This document shows, piece by piece, positions 37,001 to 50,100 of a DNA stretch of 64,000 nucleotides (position 1 is the first letter of the stretch; every line of letters begins with the position of its first letter). The notes beneath the pieces were generated by a model. The model made no database searches and was not told the origin of the DNA. It worked only from the letters and a program-made list of their open reading frames with translations. Both the position numbers and the translations under genes were made by a program. Location: contig NC_045140.1 of the NCBI RefSeq assembly GCF_008831285.2, forward strand, positions 16,242,370 to 16,306,369. Direction: 5' to 3'. This stretch comes from Nymphaea colorata (Eukaryota; Streptophyta; Magnoliopsida; Nymphaeales; Nymphaeaceae).

Positions 37001-39028
37001 TCATGACTCCTACACACACTCAAACATGTCCTGAAGTTTGTGTATCCTGATTTTCATGAAAATTATAACCATGAAACAAGAAGCATGGTAAATCGCGACA
37101 ACTTTTTAGACATGGAAAACCTATCTTTTTATTTTTTTTTGGAATTTGCCAAGTTTCTATACTCTTGTGCATGGTAGACATAAAACTCTGGAAACTAGTG
37201 AAGTTTGGAACAAGCTGTGTCCAAGATGAACTACAAAGTTGGACATTCGTGAACCAAAAAGCAAAAGAAAAAGGGTTGCATATTCCCACCAACCAGGGAA
37301 GATTCAGAGCTCGATTCACAGAAACACAATCTTTATATCCTTTTTGGTATTTAAAAGGGTTGTTTAACAACGGGTAACAGTAACATATTTTTTTTATGCA
37401 TGCATCGGTCCCAAATTTAGGGAGAGCTGATTCGTGAAACGTTACAATGTGTTACAGTGTTTTATGAACCCTGCTTTAATCTTTAAAGCAAATGTTATCT
37501 GGAACAATATATTACTATTTCAATTATCAAACAAAACCCATAGGTTATATACAAGAAATTAAGTTATTGATTCGTGCTTAAAGTTGACTCCTTTGCTCCA
37601 GTTTTCGTGTTGGAAATGTTTGCAATCAAGTATCCATATCGACGCGAATCCCATAAGTTACAAAGTGACGGATTATGAAATTTGTTCTGCTGTCACTTTT
37701 TAGCAAAAAAGCGAAATGAGAAGTAGGTTTAAATAATTAAAAGTTTGAAACACAAAAGAATGAAAATCCGTATCGTCCCTCCTCGTTTGATTTTGATAAC
37801 AACAGTCAGTCTGAATTGATCTGCATGCCCAATGCTCGGATATATGTCGGCTCAATTTGGGTTCCTAGCTAGAGACAAAACATATTCCAAGTCTGTTTGT
37901 TCCAGGGGCGGCTTAGTTCCTGCAACGTCTTAATTTCCTTCTTCTGGAGTCAAGTCTCATACCTAATCCACAACACAGACTTAGTCGGTTCTCCTTGTCC
38001 TATGTTACTTTGAGGGAAAAAAGAATCTATTCCAGAAGGCGTCTTTGGAAACCAAAGCTTGTCAATATAAGTGCACAAAACAGATGGATGAGCGATGAAG
38101 GTGAGCTAACTCAGAGAAGAAAAGTCTAAAATCGAGGCTGAAAATCTACCATGATCAAGAGGCTGGATCAAATTTATGTGGCAGCTGTTTACGGATTTAG
38201 GCGTCCAAAATTTTTGGTATGGTCAAGAAAGTGACAACGGATACCGCTAGGTGGAACTACCATGCCTTAGTCTTCAAGCAATCTCTTCATCCTTGGAAAT
38301 TTATATGTCAAAGCTGGAGATGATCAAAAGTGAGAGATAAGATCTAGAAGCTTGTGATCAGCTTGCAACGTTCGCCAAAGGCGAAGCTTGTCAGGCATTG
38401 ATGGGGATTGGAAGTCGTGTAATCTTACAAATAAACTAAACCTTCCATCCATTGATGGGATCTCCTTGAAGATCAGATTGAAAATTTCCGTCGCCGGATT
38501 CCCATTTTGAAAGGCAAGTATTAATTTGACTTGAGAAGCTTTTTGGTGTGTAGAACACTTTCATTGGGACCATCATGCAAGTTCAGATCAAATCGGACAC
38601 GTCCAAATCAAGTGCGAACGATCTTGACAGACCCAACATAGATGTGGATCCAATCTTTCACTGTTTTGTTGTGGAAAGAAGGAATGTGTTATGTGTCAGA
38701 TCCAGATTTAATATGGGGACGAAGTCCCGTGAAGACAGCAAATGCATGCCGGTCCGTCGTTCTAGAAGTCCAGGCATTGATTATTGCTTCTTCAAAGTGA
38801 TATAAGACAGGGAGGCCGACTCTTCCAGTTCCTCCTCTGCGGCCCGAGCCAGACCAGTGACGTTCTCCCGTTGATAAGGAAGCTTCTTCTGGAAGGTAGA
38901 CGACGACGACGACGAAAACGCCGTGCCAAGAAATTCTCCATTAATTCTCTCACGGCAAAAAATCTTGGGCCCTTTTAAGTTCCACCGCGGAGCAAGCAAC
39001 TAAGGAGTGGCCCTGGATAAGAGACCAC
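37001..39028. other. Spacer, no supported gene
   Basis: No recognisable coding region. At about 38566-38626 (+) a short frame reads DQIGHVQIKCERS before a stop, reminiscent of half a retroviral-type zinc knuckle, but the first Cys pair is absent. The last 250 bp precede the intronless gene at 39092 and should contain its promoter. Confidence 0.4.
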
Positions 39029-39091
39029 TTGTTCTGGGCTTTTCTCTTTGATCTATTCCGCTCCACCTCGGCTTACAGAAGGAAGACGACA

Positions 39092-39805
39092 ATGGGGGAT
39101 GAAAGAGGCGATTGGATTCACGATAATCAAGCCGAGGAAGCTCTCTCGCTCAGGGATCTTCCCATCTCGTCGGGGTGGGTTGACGCCCCGCAAGAAGAGC
39201 GTCGGTGCTCCACATCGCTAGCCGATCTCGACGGGTTTGAGTTCGCGAACGGTGCGACAGCCGAACTCGGCGCCGCAGACGACTTCTTCTCGCCGTTGGG
39301 AGATGGAATTTTCCCCTGGAGCAGCTCCGCCGCGAAGGCTCGCGCTTCGTTCAGAGGCCGCCCGGAAGAGCCCCCATCGAAACCTGCTTCGAAGCCGGAT
39401 CGGTTGTTTCGAGTTTCTTCAGAGTCTCGGATACGGAGAGATCAGCATGGGGGATGTAGGAAACTCGAACGGGCTTGGCGATCGGTGGGGTACGGGGAGA
39501 GGCTTCGGCCGTCGGGGTTGAGGTGGGGCTTCTTCGGGCCGGCGAAGGCACCGGAAATCGAGCTCAAGGATCTTCGGTACCGTCAAAACCGAAGGATTCA
39601 GGCGGGTCCGTACGCCGATTGCGGGAGCGGAGACGGAAAGAGGACGGGCAAGGGAGAGAAGGAGTTGCCTGAGGACGTGACGGCACCGTGGAAACTGATC
39701 CGAGCGCTGACCTGCAACGGCAACGAGAGCACCGTCGTCTCCCCCTCGCTGGTCTCCATGCAACAAGCGTACCGTCCCCGTTCGTCGGCCGTTGCAAGCA
39801 GATGA
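39092..39805 (+). CDS. Intronless plant gene of unknown function, 237 aa
   Basis: The ATG at 39092 (ACAATGGGG, good context) opens a 237-codon frame. An upstream in-frame ATG at 39029 would add 21 mostly hydrophobic residues and has a poor context, so I prefer 39092. The N-terminus (DNQAEEALSLRDLPI, then DLDGFEFAN and DDFFSPLGDGIFP) resembles small plant nuclear or membrane-regulator-like proteins with short conserved acidic/aromatic motifs. The middle is Arg/Ser-rich, and a WGFFGPAKAPEIELKDLRYR segment lies near residues 158-177. No membrane helix, signal peptide or catalytic motif is visible. Third positions are strongly G/C, supporting real coding. A TA microsatellite follows the stop. No function is assigned. 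Confidence 0.65.
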   Translation: MGDERGDWIHDNQAEEALSLRDLPISSGWVDAPQEERRCSTSLADLDGFEFANGATAELGAADDFFSPLGDGIFPWSSSAAKARASFRGRPEEPPSKPASKPDRLFRVSSESRIRRDQHGGCRKLERAWRSVGYGERLRPSGLRWGFFGPAKAPEIELKDLRYRQNRRIQAGPYADCGSGDGKRTGKGEKELPEDVTAPWKLIRALTCNGNESTVVSPSLVSMQQAYRPRSSAVASR

Positions 39806-39866
39806 TCCTCACCGTCGCCGCTTGTGCAAAGCGCTGTTATTGCCGGCCGTTGGTTGTCAAAGATTA

Positions 39867-39868
<2 letters not shown>

Positions 39869-39902
<34 letters not shown>
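39869..39902. repeat. TA microsatellite 3-prime of the unknown gene
   Basis: A TA run interrupted by one CA, about 60 bp after the stop codon. Confidence 0.85.
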
Positions 39903-39905
<3 letters not shown>

Positions 39906-39907
<2 letters not shown>

Positions 39908-42133
39908 TTTCTTTTTGACCCTTCATAGCGAGTCACGTCTCTATCTTCTTTCTAACTCTGTATACTCATGTTTATGAAGAAAACCGCACTTGTTTTCCAT
40001 ACCTGTATGTTCCCCGATCGTAGTAGACCTGAACTTAGATATTAATTCTATTTCGCATCCAATCTAATTCAAAGAATATCTGAGTCATTTCCGAGTTTAA
40101 AAGTTATAAACGAAAAGAAAATGCATAGGTTAAATTCCATAATGAGAGCTCAAAGGTAACTGCAAATGTGTCAGTAATATATGATACCGTCATGCAAAAA
40201 TCGTGATGAATTGCATTTAAGAAACACCGAGGTCCATTCTTTTTTAAATGAACGGAAGTAAATACCAGACGAAGGTCAATAAAAAAATTGCTGACAGAAC
40301 AAGAAGCTTGTTAATTTTTGCTTGCTTTTGATGCTGTTAGTTACTTAAGGTCAAAAGCTAAGTAGCCACGTAGTTTATAAACTCTAAATGCCGAGGATAG
40401 ATGTAACGTGCTAAACAATACCTGGCATGCATGACATGATATATTGGAACTTTCTGTTGCTCGTTTATTTTTCTTAGTGAATCATAATAATGCAACATAT
40501 ATGTTTGTCTCATGGAATGAAATGCCTACAATAATTAAACATGTAATCTTCCAGCATAAATCACAAGCTCAAATCATATTGATTGGCTTGAAATTGGGTA
40601 GCTACTAGGGAACCTCTTTGAACTTATTAGAAAGTAAGTGTTTTTAATAGAGGTAGGGGCCTAACCCCCTACAAGCTGTTACTGGGAACTTATTAGGAAA
40701 TAAGATACAGCTGAAGGCAGTGTAACTTTAATTTAAATATAAATCTTTCCCAGAACCAGGCTTGCAAGCAGGTCAGTTACACAACCCACCCAAGTTCCAT
40801 ATTTTGGGGTTTCACTTTCAATGGAAATCTGCGAGATAATAAGACCATAAATCTAAAGCCGACTCAGCAACTAATTATCCTTATGTGCTCAGAATTGAAA
40901 CGAGTTGATCCTGTACCAATTGCTTGGTGAATTTTGCATTTTCATGCCCTGGGGCCGTCGGAGATGTAAATGCTTTGGATGTTGGGTACTCAAAACCCGA
41001 ACAGACCAGCGATACAATCCAATCAATAGTTCTAAACAGTCAAAATAGCAAAAGTCATAGCTTACGTAAAGATTGGGCGTAATAATGGAATAGAAGAGAA
41101 GTTCAGGCATCCTGAGGGGGAGAGCATCAAATGAGATTCACGCGACGCAGGTGAGTGCTGCTGCAGCAGGAGGCAGCACATCAACTGCAACTGCCCGCAA
41201 GGTCACGTCACTATCTCCATAGCAGAAACATCCACCTTCCATACTCGATACCTCTTTTTAAAAATACTTCAGAGCCGAGGTCCCAGTGGAGCACTGAGAC
41301 CCATTCTACAACTGTCCAGCATTTAAAATAGTGCCAGTCAGCACCTTCCCCAGCTCCACCAGCACGAAGATGGGCCATGTAATTAATACACAACAAGGAC
41401 GACGACGGATTGATCAACGACCCCTTTTGCACATTCCTCAATCTCAATCACGAGATTGCCCTTAAATCCAGATTCACCTCCACGAATGAAATTTCATCGC
41501 CGCAGTGTCAATCACTCGAGGATGCCATACCCAATCCCAATGCAAAAAGGAACGAAAATGCAGGCTGCATCATGGCTTAAGCACATCCAATTTACAGAAT
41601 CTGAATTCTTAATCCGAATGAATCTAACTAAGCGCAGTTCAGTAAGCACTTCTAGCAAGGGGAACTAAAACGAAGAAAGGAGTACAGGCATACGCCCTTG
41701 TTCGCGTAAAGCCTTCAGGAAGAAAAGAACTCGAGTTCAACTCCCCACATGCATGCTGAGTACCTCTGACCCATTACTGAGATTTATAACGCAAAATTGG
41801 TACTTACTGCTTCTTGTCAAAAAAAAAAGAACACAAAAATATGACAAATACAGACATTTTGACCAGCAATAGGCGATAATAGCAATGGTTGAACAGAAAT
41901 CCTCTTGAGTTCCCTGTACAATATGATTTTTCAATTTCTAGGCATCAATTGGCTTTAAGTCAAATATGTCATCCCAACAATAAAGTCCCCAAATTGAATA
42001 ACTCCTAATCTAAACTTGACTGTCAATTTGGGTATCCTTCCCTGTCCGTCAGGATCCACAAAGCCAACTAAACTACCGTCCCATGTCACAACCATATGCG
42101 GCGATGCAGGTAGCGAGAGTGAGGGAAGGAAAG

Positions 42134-42177
<44 letters not shown>

Positions 42178-42694
42178 TTTCACAAGGTAGTGTCCAAGGT
42201 TACAGTCGAACCCATCCTGCAATTGTGCAGCTGGCATCCTAGCCCTGCCCAGGAACAACTCCACAGCCAAGTAGCAACAGAACCAACACACAATAGTAGG
42301 ACTGGATGGCCAGGAAACCGACCAACCATGGACGTCCTTGTATATCTGTAGACGCCCATTTTTTTATTCTTGAGCGGATAATATTGAAGCTTCCAACAGC
42401 AACGAAGGACCTCATACTTGAAATGGTGCAGGCACTTCATTAAGACAAGTGGAGAAGCAGTTAGGTAGTCCAGCGGTTCCAACTCTTAACCCAGCCACAG
42501 CGACATCATAACCAAAAGGAAATTTAGCCTTTTATGCTAGTGTACTTGTAGGGAATGGAGACTGCCAGCGCCCAAAGCCATTGCCATTCTATTATCGCCT
42601 TGAGAAGCTATATTCAAGTTCCCTGACAATGCTGTGCTTCAACCAAATGAATGGCGCAGCGGCTACTGAGTTTGGCTCCACCATTAGCATCACT
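39906..42694. other. Spacer and 3-prime flank of the SYP6-N-type gene
   Basis: No gene is supported. The part near 42.0-42.69 kb may be 3-prime untranslated sequence of the minus-strand SYP6-N-type gene and includes a GA run (about 42136-42174). Short minus-strand ORFs near 40889-41447 show no family signature. Segments near 41300-41370 and 42205-42265 look weakly alike, with an ACCCATnCT-CAA-TGTnCAGC pattern, perhaps an old duplication. Confidence 0.4.
42136..42174. repeat. GA microsatellite
   Basis: About 19 GA units. Confidence 0.9.
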
Positions 42695-45600
42695 TCAGCT
42701 TACGCAAAGCACAATTGAGGCTGCACAGTAGCAGTAACAACGAAACAGGACTTCATATCAGACGATAATTCAGCTAAGTTGCAAGTTTGGAAGTTGGACA
42801 TAAGATTCCCTTGCCACCATTTCAAATAATCCAACACAGTTAACAGAATCTAGAATGGCATCAATATCCAGTCAATATTTCAATCTCCCAGTCGGAAGCA
42901 CACTAGCAAGTTGCAAAAAAAGTTCCATTCAGCAAGCATATAAGATGATACATATGGTATACATAATTTATTAAACAAACAAATTAAATCACAGCATTTA
43001 CAAAAGGAATATCAAGGACATAAAAACCAATTTCATAAAAAATGCATGCAAGCATGATGAATCAAAAAACATGATCTATATCTGGAAAAAAGACCAACAG
43101 CAGGACTTTTAATAGGAACAATTAGCTAAATCTATTTATATCAGATTTAATGAAATAATCGTTTTTTAGCCTGGGCACGTGATGGTGCATCAAAGCTAGG
43201 GAAACACTGTTCTCTCTCTGTCTATAATCAGAAAAAGAGAGAAGGGGGGGGGGGGGGGGGGGGGAGAGAGAGAGAGAGAGTTAAACATGGCAAGGATAAA
43301 AAAGAAGCATAAATGCACAAGGGCTTGGCATTGGGCTGGCCAATGAACAAAGTAGCTCATTGCTTCAATCTTCCATTTCAGCCCATATAACAATCTATTT
43401 AACGTGTTACACTAAAACATTTTCCCTATGAAAGTTTCACGAAGCACATTTTCAGCCATTCGCCAGAAAAATCTGGGACTTGAATCCACTTTGTCCCGTC
43501 GTCAATGTGGGCTTTTATGTGGTTACAGGTTCAACCAATGCAAAAAAAAGAGGCTTTTTTTATGCGTTACCATATAATGTGTATCACTATGTACTTTCAC
43601 AATTCCCAAGTATCGGCAGTCCACATCAACGGGTGTGAATTCTCAGAAATACTTCATTCCATGAGCAGAATACATCATAATGGAGTATTATCAAGAAAAT
43701 AAGCCTAGAAGTCATTGAATTAAAAGATCTACTTCTCCAAACTTACCAACAAACAAAATAGATAGCAGAACCATCAAAGTGAATTTAAGAGAGGGGTTGG
43801 ATTGAACATAATATTGTACACTTTTCAACTGCCGCCTGTATCCTTCCACACGCCCAAGAAATTGCTTAGAATTAGAAGTTTTCACATCTTCCCTGCATCT
43901 ATTGAGACAGCTCCTGCTCCTCTCTTTAAGCACGCTCATTCCCTAATCCAACAACGGAGGAAAGGATCCATTAGCGTACCTGTAGAAAATGAAAGGCATC
44001 TGCTTCCAATTTGTTTTTTTATTTTTTTAAATATTTTTAGTGAATGTCAGTGCACTACCTTTCCTTCATAGCAGAACACTTCAAAAGAATAAGAGGAAGA
44101 ACCCATAAACTATATAAGAATAGTAATACTGAATATTTTTCAAAATGGTCAGGGGCTTACATACTTATTACCATATTAATGGACCTTCTAGTTCGTAGTT
44201 TTGCTGGATATAAACAGAAGTTGGTTACCATGCAAGTTATCCACCAAAGCATATACACAGATCAATTTTGAACAGAGTTGCAAAAGTTTGTAGCAGAGCA
44301 AAGTTCAATGTTCACTCCCGAGAATACATTGTAACACCCTAAGAAAAAATATGAAAAAGGACAGCAGAATAGTCTTATATCAAACATCGGGAAAAAAAAA
44401 TCTTCTAATATTTTTATCTTCATGTGTCTTACTACCAATTGTGTTCATTCTTAACTCCTTTAGTACGAAGTGAAACCAGACACTCGGGTCAGAGTGAATG
44501 GCTGACAAAGCTCCATTGGGGAAAAACATAAGAAAGACACTTGTGCTGACAGCTAAAATGACTATAGTCGTGGACTATTTACTACCACAAACGGATTGGA
44601 CACTCTTGAACAACAACGATCATGGAGGTGCATCCTTTGGCTTGCACCAGTTTCAGGACAATTACATCCCCCTTACTAGGCTCTCACAAAGCAACCAACA
44701 TTAGAGAAAGACAATAGCATCTGACAATGATACCAGACTTGCTGGCAGCATATAAGCAAGTAGTGATCTATGAAGATGAACCTAGAACCATTCCTCAGAA
44801 TGCAAGACCACTCCCTCATTTTATACATCACAGCTGAATATAGTGCAGCCAGTAAACTACAGAAACGTAGAAAGAAACATAAGCTTGTACCTGCCTCAGT
44901 CGCTGAGATACTTGCAGGTCAAGGTAACTAGATATTCCAATCTTGTCTTGTTGACAATCAACCTTCCATTTTCTGAAGCTACTTCTGAATAAATGTATTC
45001 CTGTTCTGGCTTCGATATTTCTAAGTAAACCACAAAGCTGAAGTGTTCCCTGTGGCTGTGGCCGCGCATCCAATGCGTTATTCTCAGCATCTTCATCAGC
45101 AATTATAATTTTCCAATCGCCAACATCGGATGAATTCCAAGTTTTCAGAGGTTTGTCCACCTTTTCATCAGGAGAATGAACCCCATCGGCAGTTCTTAAA
45201 ATTTCTTTGTTCGCTAATTTAGGAACATTAGCATCCTGGCTAGTGGCTGTGCCTGCACCCTCCTTAAGACCATTTTGGCAAAGGGGAATTCCTTGAGCGT
45301 CAAAGATACTCTTGGTATGTTCCTTGGCAACAAGGATTGGGTATTGATTTTCTTTCAAAGCTTCTTTTGTTGAACTCCTTGTTGAAGCAATACTTTCATG
45401 TCTTACACCACGCAAGTTTTGAGGGGATCCAGAAAGAAATGCTGCTAGATCATCTTTTTCCTGTTTATCAAGCTGCACCCACCGAAAAGGTTGCTTTCCT
45501 TCCTCAGCAATAGAATCCCTTAGTGCCTTCTCGATGCGAGACACCTGACTTTCTATCGCTGCAACAAACTGTTTATGCCTGGCAATCATATTTTCTGCAG

Positions 45601-46651
45601 AACGACCTTGATGGCATCCTTTTACAGCCCTCTCAAACTCCTCCAACTGGCCAGCAATCATCGCAGATGGGTTAGTTTCCACATCATAAAAGTGGTCAAT
45701 CTTCTAAATATAATTTTCACATATATTGAAGAAAACAGTTCAAAGCCAATAACATAAAGACTCCTCCATCTCAATATACTCCAAGCTCAAAAAACTGAAA
45801 TTGTCAGGCAGAAAAGAATGGACTAGTACAACAAAACCCAGAAGTGAAACCTAACAAGCTACAAAGGCAAGGTTTCAAGTAGCAGAAAGCTGCCGAAATT
45901 CAAAAGCATAAACGACAACTAGAAATCGAACCTGCCATTTGGTTGTACCAAGGGCAGTATGAAGCTCCTTCCTCAATTCATCCGAATCATCCACCGCGAA
46001 ACCTTCCTTCCTCTCCCGTTCCCAAATTCTATATGCGGACTCCATTCTGAGAGCACCAAAGAGAAAGGAAAAAGGGGGAATTAAACGGCAAAGTTTATAA
46101 ACAGAAAACCTACAGGCAAAATGAAAATCTGCAGAAATTCCTTCCCACCCCCAACTTAGCCAATAAAAAATCATGAAGATGGGAAACTTTCCATATAAAA
46201 CAACGAAGGAGAAAAAAAGCAAATGAATATTACGAGAAAACATTTCCACCAGACTTAAGAAATTAATGTATGAAGCTACCAAGTAGCGAGAGGGAGAGAG
46301 AGAGAGAGGGAGACCCAAGATCGAGAAGGTCGACAGGCAAACCACGGACCCTCTATTGAGACACACCAAAAGCAGAAATCGAACGAATCGCCCAAGAAAA
46401 TGATCCCCAACCCATCCTCCTTCCAAAAGAGAAAAAATGAAATCCCAGAAACCAGGCGCAGAAAATCCGAAACAAAGCACCCAAATTTCAAAAAACGAAA
46501 CCAAACTCCAGGCATCCCAAACTGCCACAAGAAAAATCACGAAGAAAAAAAGGAGAGGCACCAAGAAAACGTACGAATCGGCCGATTCCTGCACCTCCTC
46601 TGCTGCAGAGAAGAAGGCGTCCTTCTGCCACCGATCAAACTGGTTGGCCAT
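42695..46651 (-). CDS. SYP6 N-terminal-domain (syntaxin/t-SNARE-like) tail-anchored protein, five exons
   Basis: Exons are 46651-46575, 46046-45932, 45646-44891, 43942-43747 and 42720-42695. All introns are GT-AG, giving 389 aa. Residues about 1-100 match the plant family with a syntaxin-6 N-terminal three-helix domain: FDRWQKDAFFSAAEEVQESADS, then AYRIWER, then ELRKELHTALGTTKWQLEEFERAV. A low-complexity middle leads to GDWKIIIADED and CGLLRNIEARTG, then RSRSCLNRCREDVKT. The C-terminus is hydrophobic (FTLMVLLSILFVASIVLCVS), fitting a tail anchor. I chose the acceptor at 45646 because it restores TTKWQLEEFERAV without an insertion. The fifth exon is only 26 nt, preceded by a strong pyrimidine tract; without it the frame reads through to a stop at 43712 with a shortened anchor. 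Family members probably act in Golgi/TGN membrane traffic, but no SNARE motif is evident. The ATG at 46651 is the first in the frame. Confidence 0.8.
43244..43280. repeat. Poly-G (21) followed by GA repeat inside intron 4 of the SYP6-N gene
   Basis: Twenty-one consecutive G at 43244-43264 are followed by (AG)n to 43280. On the transcribed minus strand this is a long pyrimidine tract. Run length may be imprecise in the assembly. Confidence 0.85.
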
Positions 46652-46778
46652 CTCACTTCCCGTCCCCTCCAACCCCTACAAGGCAGAACAAGAGCACTAC
46701 CAACAAGATCACGCCCGTCTGTCCGAGTCTTAATCTCGCCCGGACAGACAGGCTTCCCTCGCGCACCCGACCTTAGCG

Positions 46779-46798
46779 GGAGAGAGAGAGAGAGAGGC
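46779..46798. repeat. GA/CT run near the presumed transcription start of the SYP6-N gene
   Basis: A GA run on the plus strand (CT on the coding strand) lies about 130 bp upstream of the start codon. CT-rich runs are common in plant 5-prime leaders. Confidence 0.6.
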
Positions 46799-47109
46799 GG
46801 AAGTCGCCTTTTTGTCCGCGAGTTCAGAGTTCAGAAACAGAGACAGAAAAAAGGAAAGGCGAAGGCGTCCCCATTATATATGCCATCAGAAGAGAGACAA
46901 AGAGAGGAATCCGCCGGCGGGGGGATTTTTTCACCGAAGGAGAATAATCGGCGGTTTCTTTACCGCACGGGCGCAAGCAAAGCCACCAAGCCGGGCCATG
47001 CGGACCCCACCGACCTTCTGGAGACGCGCAGTGGGTTATGGCTTTTCGCTACCAACAATTGCGAGCGGCCCCACCTTTCGCTTCTCAGTTCCCTCTCCGT
47101 CGCCTGAGT

Positions 47110-50100
47110 CGGCAAGCCAACTAACCTCAGGCGACGTTATCCCCCCAACTACCACCCCTGATCTCCTGTTCCTCTCCCTGTAAAATCCACAGGGCGTTGG
47201 CCGAATTCTTCTAAATAAGGCCCGATCGAATCATTCGGCCGCCCGCACCTAGCTAACTAAATTGCTTGGATTCCACAAACCTACTGTCATGAAAAGCAAA
47301 AGCTCTCAAGGATCATGTCCCCCATCTCTGACTGCAGCATCTTTCCTCCCTAACCTACCAATGACAGTGAAAATTGGAAACTCAACGATATGTTCATCTC
47401 GTCCTCTGCGACACGAAATCGTTCATTAGGTTATACCTAAAAAAGACCTGCAGTTATATGGTAAGAAATAGTGATTTTTAAATCTAAACTAGTTGACTAG
47501 ATGTTATAGTTTAATTGCTCCGACTAGAGAAACCTTTTTTTTTTTTTTTTTTTTTTTTTTGAAGAAAAGAGCTGGTGGTACAGCCACTCAATAATCGACA
47601 TGCGGGACATTAAAAATTTGTTTGGATCGAATCACTCGACGACCGTAAATTCCAATTGCTCCTGTGGGGTGTCAATGGCAATGTCCAGCCTGATCTGACT
47701 ATATTATATTTGCAGCAAAAGAATATATAAAACGTCCATTCTGGAAATCTAAGTCAGGTTCTCGCATTCATTCTGGACATGCTTGGTGACTCATCCAGCC
47801 CATTATTATCTCCCTCCCTTTTCAGAGGCACTAACTATATTATTTCATGACCATTTGGGTGAAATGAACGAGGTGGCAAATGCCATCTGGAAATCATCCA
47901 TCCAACTGAACTTCGTGACAGCTCAGTACGTCTATTATGGCGCGTCCTTTTATATATATATATATATGTGTGAGAGAGAGAGAGAGAGAGATAAATAATG
48001 TTTAAATATATAAACAGAAAAAGCGGCAGGTCAGGGTGCGGGCTGGCCGATGCCATACTGGCCTTGCGGCTTCGGTATGGATATCTCATCTGGTGGTGTA
48101 AATGCTAAAGCAACGTAGACGTAGGGCGAGGAAGTTGGTCGATACATCTGAAAGCCAAGTTGGGCTGCACATGGTGTTTAATGTAAGTTGGGGCCTGCAG
48201 TGGCTACACTACACAAACAATGGACAAGAGACACAGAATGTGGCGCTCCGCACATTTTAAATTTATGAAAGTACAGGTTTGCAGACCCAAACATGGTGCT
48301 GTATTGAAACATAATTAGTTCGTTAACACCACCCTTAATTTTCGAGTAAATATGAGGAGTATTTCATTCTATCCAACACCTTGTCCCCTTAAGATACATG
48401 GCTTGTTTTGGTGTTTGAAGGTGTTGCCCCATCATGCTTCAACTTGCGTATCGATTACTCTCTGAAAATGTATGCGGCTGCATACCAACCTCCACTCCGA
48501 CCATCGCGCTGACCTGACCTCCTATAGGACACAAACACGGACCTAATTAACCTGCAATTCCTGCTTCTAACAACACCCAAAACAGGAGAACATACCGTCA
48601 GTCCACTTTCTAGGCGTTTCAGAAAGGAGACAAGATACATGGGAAGTTAAAATTGCGTTGAACTCAGTTCAGTTAAGATTAAGGGAAACTCAGATCAGCT
48701 CAAAGCCATTTTGAGGTTTCAAATCCTTGGGCGTCAAAGATATTTCATCGTTTGTCCACGAAACTTCCATTGTAAGCATTAATGTCCGGTCCGTCACCGA
48801 CGAAGAGCCGAATTATGGTTTTCTTTCCAAAGAAATATGTTAGAGGAAAATTTATAAAAACATATTTTGTTTTCTTGCAGCGCACCGACAGAGGTGCTGG
48901 TCGCTAAGTTTTCTCGCGTGCATAATGTGGCACTCAACAAATGCAAAACATATATATATATATATATATATATTTGGGTAAAAGGTCACGTCCCAGACGT
49001 CACCATCTAGTTTGTAACACGCAAAAATTTTAACTTTCATAGTTTCTATGTTTTATTATATATTCATTAGTTCGGTCCGCTTATCTTAGTAGTTGTTGTA
49101 TCAAATGATGTTGGTGCAACTACTACCCTTTCATTCTTAATACTTGCTTGAAAAATAGAGAGAAATGACAGAGCCACCAATTCAAAGGTCATCCTTCATA
49201 TTCCGTTCACGGTGAAGTAAGAGGAGAGTTTCGCTTCGTTAGCTTGGCTGCAAACATTAATTAATAGGTGCGCCTAAAAGCTCCATTAGCGCAAAACATA
49301 TTTTAATCGTTTAGAAGATTTAAAATGTCGAAATATTGTCATTTTCGTTGTCAAAAGATCCCAAAAAAAAAAAATGCCAACACGCTTACATGGGATTCGA
49401 ATACAAAATATATATGTGAAACAAACAAAACTACTTTATAAACATAACATTTTTATGTTGGCCTTCTTGATGACATGGTTAAGCCTCCATCATCGAGCAG
49501 CCCATCCCCAGTTCAAACCCCAAGCAGCCCATCCCCAGTTCAAACCCCAAGCGATGTTTTATATATATATATATATAAAAATTATGGCCTTATGGGGGAT
49601 ATTGCTAGGGGGACTCTAAGCCAACAGGCCGAGCCAGCGAAAGAGCTGGGTCGAGCATTGGTCAATTGTTGACTGAAAATGCAAGCATGGCGGCGGCGGC
49701 GGCAGCGGCAAAGGCTTGACCAGGGACTGGATCGAATGGTCAAACCGTTGGGCATTTTAGACGTTGAGAAGCGACGCTTAGTCTTCCTACCATTGACGGT
49801 TCAATAAGAGGTTGACCGGAGCACTCACTAATAATGGGCCTCATTCAGACCAGATTGCACTCAACTTTTTCTCTGGTGGAGATGATCTGGTTCCCACCTC
49901 GGCAGACTTTTTAAGAGCTGATCTTGGGGGCTGCTTTAATCAAAACTCTATGTTTGGTTTAACCATAGACGAATATTTCAATTGCGTGACATAACAGGAA
50001 TATGACATTAAAATGACATGTACTAAGACGTATGTTGACAAGAATTCAATATATTGTGCTTGGGCTTTACTGACAAAATGAGCAACAATTCTGCACGACT

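Noticed and set aside
38566-38626. Possible gag zinc knuckle (GHVQIKC)
   Set aside because: The first two Cys of the CCHC motif are missing and no other retroelement domain is adjacent.
44828-45682. Single-exon reading of SYP6-N exon 3 beginning before 45646
   Set aside because: It would insert about 19 residues between two segments that join perfectly when the 45646 acceptor is used.
46400-47183. Plus-strand basic ORFs near the SYP6-N gene start
   Set aside because: They are antisense to exon 1, intron 1 and the leader of the minus-strand gene, with no homology signal.
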